Notes: a model not told the origin generated them from the letters alone. A DNA stretch of 64,000 bases from Streptomyces shenzhenensis (GCF_021462265.1 NZ_JAJONF010000003.1:310001-374000); one strand, 5' to 3'. Positions 11,150 through 20,396 are shown, numbered from the stretch's first letter. Program-made: numbers and translations.

Positions 11150-11344
11150 GGGCGCGCGTCTGCTGACGACGTTTCACCCCCCCTCTGCGACCAGACCCAG
11201 TCGGCCTTCGTCCAGGCCAAGGACCTCAAGGCCGGCGGCGTCCTCCAAGCCCCCACCGGCAACGCCGAGGTCACCGGTGTACGCCTGGGCCACGCGCACA
11301 CCACCACCTACGACCTCACCATTGGCACCCTCCACACGTACTAT
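11150..11344 (+). pseudogene. Hint-domain remnant in front of orphan toxin 1
   Basis: Encodes a copy of the last third of the Hint domain of the main RHS toxin (SAFVQAKDL, TGVRLGHAHTTTYDLT). Relative to the copy at 9285-9480 one base is missing in the C-run near 11177-11184, so the FHP motif and the downstream part are in different frames. Homology to the parental Hint stops abruptly near 11150, with no RHS sequence before it. It serves only as a homologous flank for the toxin tip that follows. Confidence 0.75.
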
Positions 11345-11827
11345 GTGGAGGCTGGCGATACGCCGGTCCTGGTTCACAACAACAACGTTGAGTGTCCGCG
11401 TACGCCGGAGGAGTTGAAGCGGGACGCTGAAGCGCTCCATGACGCCGGGATCCGTAATCCTCAAAAGCCACCCACCATTGGAAACAAGAAGGCAGATCAA
11501 GGCATTACTGTGGCCACGGGTCAGCTGGGCGGACGCTCCGTCTACACTGTGAGCAACAATGCGACTACGCCTGAAATGCGAGCCTTGGCGGAGAAGCTTG
11601 GATACGAGCGTATCAATGGTGCTGAGCACATAGTGCCGGGTCTCCAGACAGATGCAGAACAAATTATGTTGAATGCAGTAGAGGACGGCACTCTGTCGGA
11701 TGAAGGAATGATGGCAGCCTCGCGTCCGTTCTGTGATCCAAATAGACAGGATTGCGCAGCCCGAGTGGCAGGCTTTCCGAAAATTCAAGGTTTTGAACAA
11801 GCAAGAATCCCTCCGTGGGAGCGATAG
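11345..11827 (+). CDS. Orphan polymorphic-toxin tip 1, deaminase-like
   Basis: A 160-residue frame that begins inside the Hint end motif (VEAGDTPVLVHN) and has no ribosome binding site at its first GTG, so it is probably not translated on its own. After VHN the sequence is a new toxin domain. Near its middle a DAE motif (TDAEQIMLNAV) is followed by PFC and a second cysteine seven residues later (C-x6-C), an arrangement reminiscent of zinc deaminase toxins. The match is weak: the usual His of HxE is Asp, and the Cys spacing is long. AT content is visibly higher than in core genes. It is a displaced tip available for recombination onto the main RHS gene. Confidence 0.6.
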   Translation: MEAGDTPVLVHNNNVECPRTPEELKRDAEALHDAGIRNPQKPPTIGNKKADQGITVATGQLGGRSVYTVSNNATTPEMRALAEKLGYERINGAEHIVPGLQTDAEQIMLNAVEDGTLSDEGMMAASRPFCDPNRQDCAARVAGFPKIQGFEQARIPPWER

Positions 11828-11907
11828 GGAATGACCGGTTCAGGGCGGGTGCAGAATGTGTGACACCCGCCCAGAGCTGATTATTCGGTTCACGATAAGA
11901 GGTAGCG

Positions 11908-12414
11908 ATGCTGCTCTGGGATTATGAAAGTGAAAGCTGGGGCTCGTTGATCTCCGGTATGTCCGAAGAGAAGCGAAGGGATCTGGCCCTCAGTTGCATC
12001 GAGGGCGCAGTGGAAAGCTTTCACCCCTCGTTTGAAACATCCTTCACCGCTCATACCGTAGGCCTTATTAGGATCGCCTTGCGAGACTTCAGAGTGAACT
12101 TGGGTGATCCCGGTTCCAGTGTCGCAGTTCGAGATGAAGAGGAATTCTTCGATGGCCTTCATGCGCTGGTCGACGAAGACCCGGCGCCGGGCCTTGCTGC
12201 GCTCGTAATGGCTGTGTCCGAGTACGCGGATTGCTTGAGGAATCGCCCGTTGGGCAGCCGGGAGGTCCTGGGTGTTCTGTCGTCTTGCTATGAGGCAATC
12301 CTCAACGAAGAGCGCATTCCAAGAGTTACTCCAGACGCTGAACGTGAAAATGAAAATTGCCGACGCGTGTTGGAGATGCAGCGTCGCATGGTGATCGATT
12401 TCTCCGGGCGCTGA
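11908..12414 (+). CDS. Putative immunity protein for orphan toxin 1
   Basis: A 168-residue acidic, mostly helical cytosolic protein with no signal peptide or membrane segment. An AGAGG lies seven bases before ATG 11908. It follows the orphan toxin by 80 bp in the same orientation and shares its low GC content, the standard place for an immunity gene. I do not recognise the family. Expression independent of the silent toxin would protect against siblings that carry this tip. Confidence 0.6.
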   Translation: MLLWDYESESWGSLISGMSEEKRRDLALSCIEGAVESFHPSFETSFTAHTVGLIRIALRDFRVNLGDPGSSVAVRDEEEFFDGLHALVDEDPAPGLAALVMAVSEYADCLRNRPLGSREVLGVLSSCYEAILNEERIPRVTPDAERENENCRRVLEMQRRMVIDFSGR

Positions 12415-12566
12415 AATCCTTCCTTTGATCTTCCGGGAATCCCTCACGGGAGACAGTGAGCCCTTTCCAACCTCACATGACAGCTTGGCAGTTGGGCTGA
12501 CAGACAGATGAAGCCCCTGGTAGATGGGTTTTCGACCAAGAGAACCGTCTCCACCAGAGGCTTCGC

Positions 12567-13035
12567 ATGCTTGTCTACCCGTCCGGCGCCGACGTGTCCA
12601 GCTCTGCCCTGCGCTTCCTCGCCGCCCGCCTGAGGGAACACCGCCGCGCTCTCGGAACCCGATGGCGGCGCCTGAACGCAGGCCGACAGGCCCTGCTCAC
12701 CCTCGCCCACTTGCGCAACGGCCAGCCCTACGCCCAGCTCGCGGCCGGATTCGGGATCGGCACCACCACCGCCTACCGATACATCACCGAGGCCGTCAGC
12801 CTCCTGGCTACCCTCGGGAAAACACAAGAAGCACGGCATGAACGTGCAGGTCATAGCAGATCCGAATGGGCGTCTGATGTGGGCTTCACCAGCCTTGGTC
12901 GGCGCCGTCCACGACGTACGGGCCGCGCGCGAGCACGGCATCATCGACGCCTCGCCGAGGCCGGCATCAGATGCTGGGCCGACAAGGGCTACCAGGGCGC
13001 AGGCGGCACGGTCCGCCTCCCTTACCGGGTCTTCG
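12567..13035 (+). pseudogene. Decayed IS5-family transposase
   Basis: Starts as a typical Streptomyces IS5-type transposase (MLVYPSGADVSSSALRFLAA, then a helix-turn-helix with GIGTTTAYRYI). An internal deletion near 12815 joins the N-terminal part to the GKHKKHGMNVQVIADP catalytic block in another frame. A second frameshift near 12950 is followed by AEAGIRCWADKGYQGAGG, and the 3' end is lost after about 13035. The upstream sequence ending in ACCAGAGGCTTCGC is the usual IS leader. It is certainly inactive. Confidence 0.8.
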
Positions 13036-13106
13036 AAGTTGAGCGGTGCGCTGGTTCGGCTTGCTGACACGGCGTCACGCTACGTGTTGGGTCGGGCAGC
13101 TTGCGT

Positions 13107-13457
13107 TCAGGCAGAGCCGTCCGGCACGAGACCGGAGCGTGACGCCACGTCAGCAGCTAGTTCTTTGATGACTACAAGTTCCACGCCCTGTGCCAGGAGC
13201 AGCGTTGCCGTCGAGTGGCGGAGGTCGTGAAACCGGACCGGCTGGAGCCGCGCCTCGCGGAGCAGCGCGTGGAAGTGCCGGGTGAGGGTTGCGGGATCGA
13301 TCGGGTGCCCACCCGGCCGCGTGAAGACGTGCCCGCTGGGCTGCCAGTTCGGGCTCACGTGCTCCTTCTTTTTCGCTTGCCGGGTGCGGTGTGCGCGGAG
13401 AGAGGTGACGCAAGACGCCGGCAGGGCGATGCGCCGCTCGGAGCTGATGGCCTTGGT
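13107..13457 (-). pseudogene. 3' fragment of a tyrosine integrase
   Basis: The frame reads TKAISSERRIALP, then HVFTRPGGHPIDPATL and the catalytic FHDLRHSTATLLLAQG (HxxR box), but ends KELAADVASRSG where an intact enzyme has KELLGH and the nucleophilic Tyr. Both ends of the gene are missing: nothing upstream encodes the SAM-like core-binding domain. It resembles the intact integrase at 24421-25665 and probably marks an older integrated element. Confidence 0.75.
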
Positions 13458-13503
13458 CGTTCAGGAACCAAGCGCTCCCAGGACACCTGACGGCGTGCAA
13501 GGA

Positions 13504-13537
13504 AGATCCCCGGAGAACCATGGCCCTCCGGGGATCT
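13504..13537 (-). terminator. Perfect 12-bp inverted repeat, terminator-like
   Basis: AGATCCCCGGAG (13504-13515) and its exact complement (13526-13537) enclose a 10-base loop. It lies just past the 3' end of the minus-strand gene ending at 13582 and before the integrase remnant, so it likely ends the regulator operon transcript. Confidence 0.6.
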
Positions 13538-13581
13538 CTACCGGCCCGGCCTGGATGGGACCAGGGAGCCGCGAGGCACGG

Positions 13582-13950
13582 TCAGCGGCAGACGGCTGGG
13601 TACGAACTTTCCTGACGCTTTTCCTCGTCCTCCAGGTCGTTCACGGTGTCGAGATCGTCGTCGGCGGGTGTGGGCAGGCGTGCGCCGCGACTCAGCGCGA
13701 TGCGGTGCACGTTGCCGAGCGCTTCAGTCAACTGAACTGCCAGCAGGTGAAGTTCGCCCGACGTCCACTGCCGATTGTCCAGGACCTGCTTGGCCTTATG
13801 GATGAGTTCCCCGGCCAGGCCAAGCTGGGTCGACTCCATGTTGTCGGCGAGCCGTGACAGGTATCCGGGCCCGTCGCCTGCGAGATAGCACGGCTTGCCC
13901 TCGGGCCCGGCCCACGGCAGCAGGCGCAGCTGTCCGGTCCCGCTCGTCAT
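13582..13950 (-). CDS. Conserved Streptomyces hypothetical protein downstream of XRE-TPR regulator
   Basis: A 122-residue cytosolic protein. The N-terminus is polar, the centre helical (LAGELIHKAKQVLDNRQW, LHLLAVQLTEALGNV) and the C-terminus acidic (DDDLDTVNDLEDEE). ATG 13950 overlaps the stop of the preceding gene by four bases (ATGA), giving translational coupling; the longer upstream frame has no support. In streptomycetes such genes accompany XRE/TPR regulators of the type at 14394. No function is assigned. Confidence 0.6.
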   Translation of the reverse strand: MTSGTGQLRLLPWAGPEGKPCYLAGDGPGYLSRLADNMESTQLGLAGELIHKAKQVLDNRQWTSGELHLLAVQLTEALGNVHRIALSRGARLPTPADDDLDTVNDLEDEEKRQESSYPAVCR

Positions 13951-14255
13951 GCCGTGACCTCTACTCCGTCGAACAGCCGGGGACTGATGTCGATGCCGCG
14001 TACTGCCAGTTGGAGCGTGCGACGCCGAGCCTGCTGCTTCTGCGCCTCCCACCGCTCGTGGGCGACCAGGTACGGGCGGACCAGCCCGATTTCCTCGCCG
14101 TGCAGTACCCGGGCGGCCGGTACGCGAGCCGGACAGGCGGTCGACGCCTCTACAGCAAGGCCGGCGGATGAGTGATCAGGTCTGCGATGGCGGCCCGGCG
14201 CGGGCCACAGCAGCCGCAGCAGCGGCTCGAAGATGTGGGCGATACAGTGCGGCAT
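13947..14255 (-). CDS. Small Arg-rich protein, LVRPYLVAHE family
   Basis: A 102-residue protein with a hydrophobic N-terminus (IAHIFEPLLRLLWPAPGRHR) and the conserved GEEIGLVRPYLVAHERWEAQ segment, an arrangement I have seen in many Streptomyces genes beside XRE regulators. ATG 14255 has AAGGAG five bases upstream. It is the first gene of a two-gene operon with 13582-13950, downstream of the regulator on the same strand. Function unknown. Confidence 0.7.
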   Translation of the reverse strand: MPHCIAHIFEPLLRLLWPAPGRHRRPDHSSAGLAVEASTACPARVPAARVLHGEEIGLVRPYLVAHERWEAQKQQARRRTLQLAVRGIDISPRLFDGVEVTA

Positions 14256-14393
14256 GTCGACGCTCCTTGTCAGCGTTGGCCATGCCCCCGGACCGTTCGC
14301 GCGGTCGCGGGGGTCCTGACGAGACGTCAGCCTGCCGACCGGCGATGCACCGCAGTTGCACCGAAGGGTGCAACTCCTTCCGCCAGAAATCCG

Positions 14394-15590
14394 CTATATC
14401 CCGACCCACTCCGCGTACTGCGCCAACGAGCCGTTACGCGACCGCTCCCGCCGCTTCAGCGCGAGTACGGTCTCCCGCACGGTCGGGTGGTAGCGGGTCT
14501 GCTGCGGGGCGATGCGCCGGGCCTGGTGCAGGCAGTCCAGCGCCTTATCCGGGTGGCCCGCCCACGCGTGGGCCCGGCCCAGGTCCATCCAGTGGTGCCC
14601 GGCCCGGGAACGGGTCCAGCCGCGTGGAATGCGCACGTTTTCGGCGAGTTCGATCGCACGCCCGAAGTCGTCAGCCTCCGAGGCGATCGCCACGGCATGC
14701 ACACCGACGTTCACCGGCCCCCAGGTGACACCGAAGTCCGGCAACTCGCCCGTTGCCTGGGCAAGGGCACGGGCCTCGGCCAGGCGGGCGTCCGCATGGT
14801 CCCGGTCCTTCATCCGGCCCGCGATAGTCGCGGCGCGCAGGTGCAGCATGCCCCGCATCGCCTCAATGCCCGCCGGGCGGCGTGACTCCTGGCCTTCGAG
14901 GTCCCGCAGAGCCCGATCAACCACCCGCAGACCCACGTCGTACCGACCCGACGACAACGTGGTCTGTGCACGCAGAAAGGCATGCATCGCGGCCAGCCCC
15001 GGCTCGTCGGCGCGCGGCGCGGTCCACACGAGCCGGTCCAACGCGATGGTGGCGAGATCGAGGAAGCCGAGCTTCCACGCCACGGTGAACACACAACGGA
15101 ACGTCTCCGCCAGACATTCGTAAGCCAGCCGCTGCTCTTCCCCAGTACTGGTATGCACCGCCTGCACGGACTCGTCGATCAGCACAGGCAGGTCGCGCAC
15201 CATGTCCGTGTACTGCGCCTGACGGCGCTGCTCCAGAGCCCGCTGGACATCCGCCCAGACCAACGAGGCCGGGCGCGGAGCCGTCTCCCAGTCCAGAGCG
15301 ATGTCCCAGTTCTCCAGCCCCTCGCGTATCGGCTGGATCAGGGCGTCCATGCGGTCGCGCCGCAGTTCGTCGGCGTACGGCTGCCCCAGCAGGTCAGATG
15401 TGGAAACACCCAGTGCACGGGCACAGGCGGCGACAAGAGCCGGGGAAGCGGGCTTCTGTCCGCACTCGACCTTCGACAACAGCGACTTCGACAGGTGCGC
15501 CCGCATCGCCAGCCCTTGCTGCGTCAGGCCGCGCTGCTTCCGGATACGGGCGATCCGAGCGCCGGCGTGTTCCTCGATGCTCTGCGACAC
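14394..15590 (-). CDS. XRE-family transcriptional regulator with TPR-like C-terminus
   Basis: 398 residues. GTG 15590 is chosen because GGAG lies six bases upstream and the HTH then starts at residue 8; the longer frame is unsupported. Residues about 8-60 form a Cro/C1 helix-turn-helix (IARIRKQRGLTQQGLAMRAH, LSKVECGQKPASPALV). The remainder is alpha-helical with TPR-like repeats (AMHAFLRAQTTLSSGRYDVG, DLGRAHAWAGHPDKALDCL). Such regulators are abundant in Streptomyces and usually pair with small partner genes like the two downstream ones. Ligand and targets are unknown. Confidence 0.85.
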   Translation of the reverse strand: MSQSIEEHAGARIARIRKQRGLTQQGLAMRAHLSKSLLSKVECGQKPASPALVAACARALGVSTSDLLGQPYADELRRDRMDALIQPIREGLENWDIALDWETAPRPASLVWADVQRALEQRRQAQYTDMVRDLPVLIDESVQAVHTSTGEEQRLAYECLAETFRCVFTVAWKLGFLDLATIALDRLVWTAPRADEPGLAAMHAFLRAQTTLSSGRYDVGLRVVDRALRDLEGQESRRPAGIEAMRGMLHLRAATIAGRMKDRDHADARLAEARALAQATGELPDFGVTWGPVNVGVHAVAIASEADDFGRAIELAENVRIPRGWTRSRAGHHWMDLGRAHAWAGHPDKALDCLHQARRIAPQQTRYHPTVRETVLALKRRERSRNGSLAQYAEWVGI

Positions 15591-15735
15591 GGCGAACTCC
15601 GTTCTGCGGCAACACCCAGACGGTACCCCCAGCACACGGTCCCGGACCGGCCGAACAGCGATCATCTCGGCTGCCCGCAGGACCACACTCCAAGCCGAAC
15701 GAGCAGCCGAGGGGCATGGCGTAGCGCCGAAGCGG

Positions 15736-17722
15736 TGTCGGATCCCAGTTGATGCTTGACGTTCTGGTCCCAGGTGATGTTTGACGGTGGGCCTAGCCAA
15801 CATCGGAAACCTTACGGGGCTTGTTCGCTTTCACGTGCCGGACGGGAATGTCGGTGGTGCGGCGGATGACCCGGACCTGGCCGTCCAGCTCGACGGCGAT
15901 CGTCGTGTCCGACACGTGCACGGTCACGGTCTGCCCCGCGTAGGGGCGGCCGAGGGACACGGTCTGCCGGCAGACCATGACCGTGCCCACCGCACTGACC
16001 CGCCGCTGCACCCGCACCGGCTCGACGCCCGGACGCGGCGGCGGTCCCGCGGGCCGCAGACCCCGCAGCCGCTGCACCTGGTCGCGGGTAAGCGGGTTGG
16101 GCCGCACCCGCAGCAACTCCCGCGAGGACGGATCGAAGAACGACAGGGTCTCGTCGTCGATCCGGATGCCCACCTGGCGGCCTCCCAGGATCTCCGCCGC
16201 CAGCACTTGATGCCCGCCCAGGCCCACCAGCCCGCTGTTGTTCACCACCCGGTCCACCTCGAACGCCGCCCCGTCCCCGGCCGGAATCGGTGCCGGTCCG
16301 GCTGCCCGTCCGCCCCGGGCGGCCAACTGCGCAAGATCGGCCACGGACAAGTGCGAGCGCACGCTCTTGATCCTCGCCCCGGCGATCAGCAGATGGATCA
16401 CCGAGGTGTCGGCCCAGAACGTCACCGTCAGCCCGGCGCGGGCCGGGCCCAGCCAGAACTGCTTGCCCGCGACCTGCAGATTCCCACTCGCAGGCACCAC
16501 CCGCTCGAACTCCACCGGCCCACCGGGCTCTACCGGGACCGCAGCCGCGACCAGCTCAGGCGGATCAACAGGCCCGGACGCCGCCTCGGCCGGATCCGGC
16601 TCCGCAGGAGGCCTGCGCTGCTGCGGCACCAGCGCGAGCACTGCGGGCACCCTTAGGCCCAGCACGTCCCGTTCCTGCTCAGCAACCGGGGAGAACCGAT
16701 CGGCCGGGAACTGCATGTCCCAGCGCCTGATGCGGACGCGAGGAGTTGTACTCCTCCACCCACGCATCCAACGCGGCCTGAGCCTCCCCGATGCTCTCGA
16801 ACGCACCGCAGTCATCCAGGAGTTCGCGCCGCAGCGTCTGATGGAACCGCTCGACCTTGCCCGTCGTGGTCGGCGACGCCGGCTGGGTGAGCCGGTGCGC
16901 GATCCCGTTCTCCCGGCAGATCCGGTCGAACAACACCTCACCACCGTGCCCGAACCGGTCCGTGAACTGCTTGCCGTTGTCGGTCAGCACCTCGTCCGGC
17001 ACCCCGAACCTCTGCAAGGCCCGGGCGAACGCCGCGCAGACCGCCCGCCCGGTCGCCCGCTCGACCACCGACGCGATCACGCAGTACCGGGAATGATCGT
17101 CCACCCCGGTCACGATCTTCGCCTCGGTCAACTCGCCCGTGACCGGGTCGACCAGCATCACCCCGCCGATGATGTCCATCTGCCACAACTGCATCGGCCG
17201 GTCCCGCTGCCAGCGCTTGTAATCCGACCGCTTCCTCCGCCGCACCCCCGGCACCACCAGCCCGTGACGCACCAGGATCCGATACACCGTCATCCGCGAC
17301 GGCACCGGCGCCACCGTCCCGGACCGCTCCAGCACATGAACGATCCGCCGCGGACCCCACCGGGGATGCTCACGCCGCAACTCGCACACCGCCGCCTCCA
17401 CCTCGGCAGAAGCCTGATGCGGACACGACGCCGGCCTACGCGAACGATCCGCCAAACCCGCCAGACCCAAGGCCGCATACCGGGACTTCCGCCCACTCAC
17501 CGTCTGCCTGGACACACCCAGCCGAGCGGCGACCTCGGTCACGGTCGCACCCGCCAGCACTGCCAGGACAGCCCGGTATCTCTGCTCGACAACCGACAAC
17601 TCCACCAGCGCCAATCCCGGCCTCCCCACACGCACCGCAACGACGCGCACAGAAAAGCCGAACACGGCCACTGTCAACCATCAGCTGGGACCGAACCGTC
17701 AAGCATCTACCGGGATCGGACA
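15736..17722 (-). mobile_element. IS481-family insertion sequence with about 50-bp terminal inverted repeats
   Basis: The left end (15736 onward, TGTCGGATCCCAG) and the reverse complement of the right end (ending at 17722, TGTCCGATCCCGG) align over about 50 bases with few mismatches. Both contain repeated TGACG/TTGAC blocks (GATGCTTGACG, GATGTTTGACG). The element is 1,987 bp and contains a single transposase gene on the minus strand. I see no clear target-site duplication. The strong terminal repeat conservation suggests recent arrival. Confidence 0.85.
15793..17677 (-). pseudogene. IS481 transposase, interrupted by one frameshift
   Basis: The first 332 residues (17677 to 16679) contain a helix-turn-helix (VTEVAARLGVSRQTVSGRK) and an rve/DDE core (WQMDIIGG, VTGVDDHSRYCV, VLTDNGKQF, with Glu in TTTGKVERFHQ). 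Near 16720 one extra G in a GGG run throws the frame, and the expected continuation (MQFPADRFSPV) is in the next frame, which stays open to the stop at 15793 through a long C-terminal extension. A single-base change would restore a transposase of about 630 residues. Programmed frameshifting is not typical of IS481, so I call it broken. Confidence 0.75.
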
Positions 17723-18321
17723 CAGGGCGGCTCAGGGGTGTGTGTCCAGATTTTCTCTACGAGGTTCAAGGCGGCACCCGCCCGCCGCAGCTGGCCGAAC
17801 ATCGCCGAGCGACCCACCGTCCGGCAAGCAGTCGAGGCCCGCGTGAGGTGCTGGCAGAGGGCCGGACCCAGGCGCGAGTGGGACTTAACTTGGGTTCCGC
17901 CGGAGCCAAGTTGTGGGCGTGGAGCCCTCGCGCGTCGCACAGCAAGTTGTCGCCCACGACCGTCCTACGGCCGGATCGCAGGCACAGGGCCGACCAGGGG
18001 GCCGACCCTTCGCGTACATCGCCAGGCTCACCGAGGGCGGTGGCCGACGTTGCCTCTGGCGGAGCGTGAAGCTCCCGGCCACTCGCCGTCAGCCGGACCG
18101 TCTTCCGTCACGCCCTCCGCGCTGCCGGACTGACCGACGCACCAGCCCCGCCGCACGCCGACCGAGGGCCGCCCCGGAAGTCGAGCGCCGAGCCGCTGAA
18201 AGCCCCCGGACCGCCCACTTGCCCGCGGCGGGGCCCTGGATCGGGCAGGCCACCGGCCCAAGGCCGCGCCAACACCCGCGCGGATCGTGGCTGCGGCAGG
18301 TGGACAGGAGGTGATGGGCGA
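17723..18321. other. 599-bp stretch with no recognisable gene
   Basis: GC-rich sequence between the IS481 right end and the toxin-antitoxin operon. Open frames on both strands here are low-complexity Arg/Pro/Gly readings without start signals or domains. It may hold eroded mobile DNA. Confidence 0.4.
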
Positions 18322-18675
18322 TCAGTCGGTGGCTTTGGGGTGTCCGGTGCCTGCGTAGGTGATCCAGGCGGTGCGGTTGGCGTCGTCGACCAGGTACCAG
18401 ATGCGGCCGCTGCCGGTGACCTCGTACTACCAGCGCTCCAGCGTCTGTCCCTTCCAGACCGTAGCGCCGAGCTTGCCCTTGAGGCGGTGGTGGCGCTCGG
18501 GGTCGTCGGCGGCCCGTGGGGCGGATCGGATCTTGTCGAAGGCACGGCGGAGGTTGCCTGCGGCGTGGCGGGAGAGGTGGTCCCAGCCGTTGGCCGCTTC
18601 GGTGTTGGCGAAGCGCAGGTCGAATTCGTCGCCGATCGGGGGTGGGGCCGCGCGGTCACCGCGCTTGGGGCTCAC
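18322..18675 (-). pseudogene. Toxin-like gene of a type II TA pair, interrupted by an amber codon
   Basis: GTG 18675 overlaps the stop of the upstream gene by four bases (GTGA). The frame encodes a basic RelE-like protein (FDLRFANTEAANGWDHL, HHRLKGKLGATVWKG, ERW). It then meets TAG at 18427-18429 and continues without shift as YEVTGSGRIWYLVDDANRT and AWITYAGTGHPKATD to a TGA at 18322. One CAG to TAG change explains the break. The final RelE-type beta strands (GRIWYLV) are lost, so the truncated product should be inactive. Confidence 0.7.
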
Positions 18676-19151
18676 TCGGCGGTCTCGCCTTCGGGTACGG
18701 GGGCAGGGCCGAGGTCGCCTTCGGGCTCGCGGGTGAGGATGGCGTGCAGGGCCGGGTCGGCGTAGATCTCGGCACTGTGCCGCCACTGGGCCAGCAGCAG
18801 CGCGATGGGAGCCAGGTTCTCCAGCGCGGCAGCCCCGCGGGCAGTGTCCACGAGTTCGCCGAGCATCGCCTCGATGTCGTCCTCCGGGAGGAAGACCGAC
18901 CAGGGCAGGGCATCAGGCAGGGCCTGTCGCAGTGCGGCGGCGTTCTCGGTGCGGACCAGCCCGGCGAGCAGGCGGGCGGTGAAGTCGACCACGGTGGAGT
19001 CCTGCGCCAGTTGGTCGGCGCGAATGAGCGCCAGGTCGCCCGCATCGCGTCGGCGCAGGCGTAGTGCGCGGACCGCGTCCAGGCGCCGGGCGGTGGCAGC
19101 GGGGTGGTGGAGCAGCTCGCTGAAGGGTACGTCCTCGTAGGCCGTCGTCAT
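18672..19151 (-). CDS. Antitoxin-like protein upstream of the broken toxin
   Basis: A 159-residue acidic helical protein. The start MTTAYEDVPFSELLHHPA resembles the Phd/YefM-like N-termini of Streptomyces antitoxins that dimerise and bind DNA; the C-terminal half is acidic (EPEGDLGPAPVPEGETAE). ATG 19151 is chosen over an ATG three codons upstream. Coupling to the toxin frame by GTGA overlap supports an antitoxin role. Since the toxin is amber-truncated, the antitoxin may now be an orphan or an anti-addiction factor. Function is inferred from arrangement. Confidence 0.65.
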   Translation of the reverse strand: MTTAYEDVPFSELLHHPAATARRLDAVRALRLRRRDAGDLALIRADQLAQDSTVVDFTARLLAGLVRTENAAALRQALPDALPWSVFLPEDDIEAMLGELVDTARGAAALENLAPIALLLAQWRHSAEIYADPALHAILTREPEGDLGPAPVPEGETAE

Positions 19152-19497
19152 GACATCCACAGTAGCTCGGATGTCCTGGCTCGGGTAGCGGGTAGCGGGT
19201 AGCGGTCCGGGCGCTGCTCTACAGGTGACCAGAAACGGGCTGCCGGCGTGTCGCCTCCGACGGGGAGCGAAGCCTGCCCCTCCGAGCGGCGAACCCCTCC
19301 CGCCCCGCCCCAGCCCGCACTGCCGAACCGGCGGACGGCCGAGCCGCCGCGGGACCCAACCCTGCCTGAGAGGTCAAGGCCCTTGACGGCAGTAGTAACG
19401 GCAACAACCACGAACAGCCCCGGCCGATCCTGCACCTCAGCGGACCGCCGAATATCGCTTGACCTGCGAAAACGCAGGTAGAGAGAGGCCGCTTAGC
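19152..19497. other. 346-bp stretch without a gene
   Basis: Contains a threefold tandem of GGGTAGC near 19183-19205, just upstream of the antitoxin start, then GC-rich sequence with no supported frame. The orphan toxin 2 homology block begins abruptly at about 19498. Confidence 0.4.
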
Positions 19498-19508
19498 ACA
19501 CGTACTAT

Positions 19509-19991
19509 GTGGAGGCTGGCGATACTCCGGTTCTGGTTCACAATTGCGATCCTGAAATCCAGGATCTCGGAGCAATGACCAGCGGGAGCCAGCAAAATAT
19601 CTGGAGCATGAGCTCTCGAGACAAGGGCCTTGCGTTCGAAGAGGAGATGGGCTTCAACAACCTGCCTGCTGGACACAAAGCCTTCGATCACTTCGAGGCT
19701 GACACCGGCACTGCGATTAGCCTCAAAGCCATGGACACTGGTCTCAAGAGTTTCCAGAACAAGGGCATGCTGTTCCAGCGACTCAAGAGTGCGGTCGACG
19801 ATGCAGCCAACTACAATGGCGATTACCGCCATCCAGGTGTTCTCGATCCGGCGAATATTGCAAATCGGGTTGTCTACACGATCGTTAGGTCTGGCACTCT
19901 TAAGGATATGCACATGGAGCAAATGTCGCGGGCGGTTGAGTATGCCCAAGGTCGTGGGGTAACCCTCCTGTTCGGGGCCACGACAGGTTAG
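19509..19991 (+). CDS. Orphan polymorphic-toxin tip 2, CdiA-EC869-like DNase
   Basis: The frame opens with only the last residues of Hint (TYYVEAGDTPVLVHN, from about 19498) and has no ribosome binding site, so it is a displaced tip. The new domain closely follows the EC869-type CdiA-CT pattern as I remember it: Glu in RDKGLAFEEE (residues 37-46), Asp in KAFDHF (60), SLKAMDT (71-77), then a basic helix and a final SRAVEYAQGRGVTLLF. These Glu/Asp/Lys positions fit a PD-(D/E)XK nuclease core; family members are zinc-dependent DNases. The sequence is low-GC compared with the core. Confidence 0.78.
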   Translation: MEAGDTPVLVHNCDPEIQDLGAMTSGSQQNIWSMSSRDKGLAFEEEMGFNNLPAGHKAFDHFEADTGTAISLKAMDTGLKSFQNKGMLFQRLKSAVDDAANYNGDYRHPGVLDPANIANRVVYTIVRSGTLKDMHMEQMSRAVEYAQGRGVTLLFGATTG

Positions 19992-20011
19992 CTAGCGCGA
20001 GGGGATTTGAC

Positions 20012-20311
20012 ATGGGTTATGAATTTCATATTACCCGGGCGGAATCCTGGACGGATAGTCAGGATTCGCCGATCTCGCGAGACGAGTGGGAATCCCTAGC
20101 TGAATCTCGCGAGGCGCTGAAGAATCAGGGCTTCGTCGAATGGAAGGACATCGGTCCTCAGCCTGTCTATGCGCTTACGGACTCATCGGCTTCATTCTCG
20201 TGGCGGCATGGTCGTGTCGATGTCACTGGGCATATGAGTGACGAGGAGTGGGAGTTGGCGGAATCGCTGGCTGCCGCCCTCGAGGCGCGGCTGGTCGGTG
20301 ATGACGAGTGA
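20012..20311 (+). CDS. Putative immunity protein for orphan toxin 2
   Basis: A 99-residue acidic cytosolic protein. ATG 20012 has GAGGGGAT five bases upstream. The MGYEFHITRAESWTDS start followed by PISRDEWE is a pattern shared by small proteins found beside polymorphic toxins. It lies 20 bp after the DNase tip in the same orientation. Pairing with the DNase is inferred from adjacency. Confidence 0.65.
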   Translation: MGYEFHITRAESWTDSQDSPISRDEWESLAESREALKNQGFVEWKDIGPQPVYALTDSSASFSWRHGRVDVTGHMSDEEWELAESLAAALEARLVGDDE

Positions 20312-20396
20312 CGGCCCTGTAAAATCGAATAGTCGCGGAATCGTGTGAACCGTCCGTCAGATTTCCGGCGGACGTGGGCGGGATTCCCTTGCCCTG

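Noticed and set aside
17913..18314. Protein gene in the gap after IS481
   Set aside because: Arg/Pro-rich reading with no start signal or recognisable motif.
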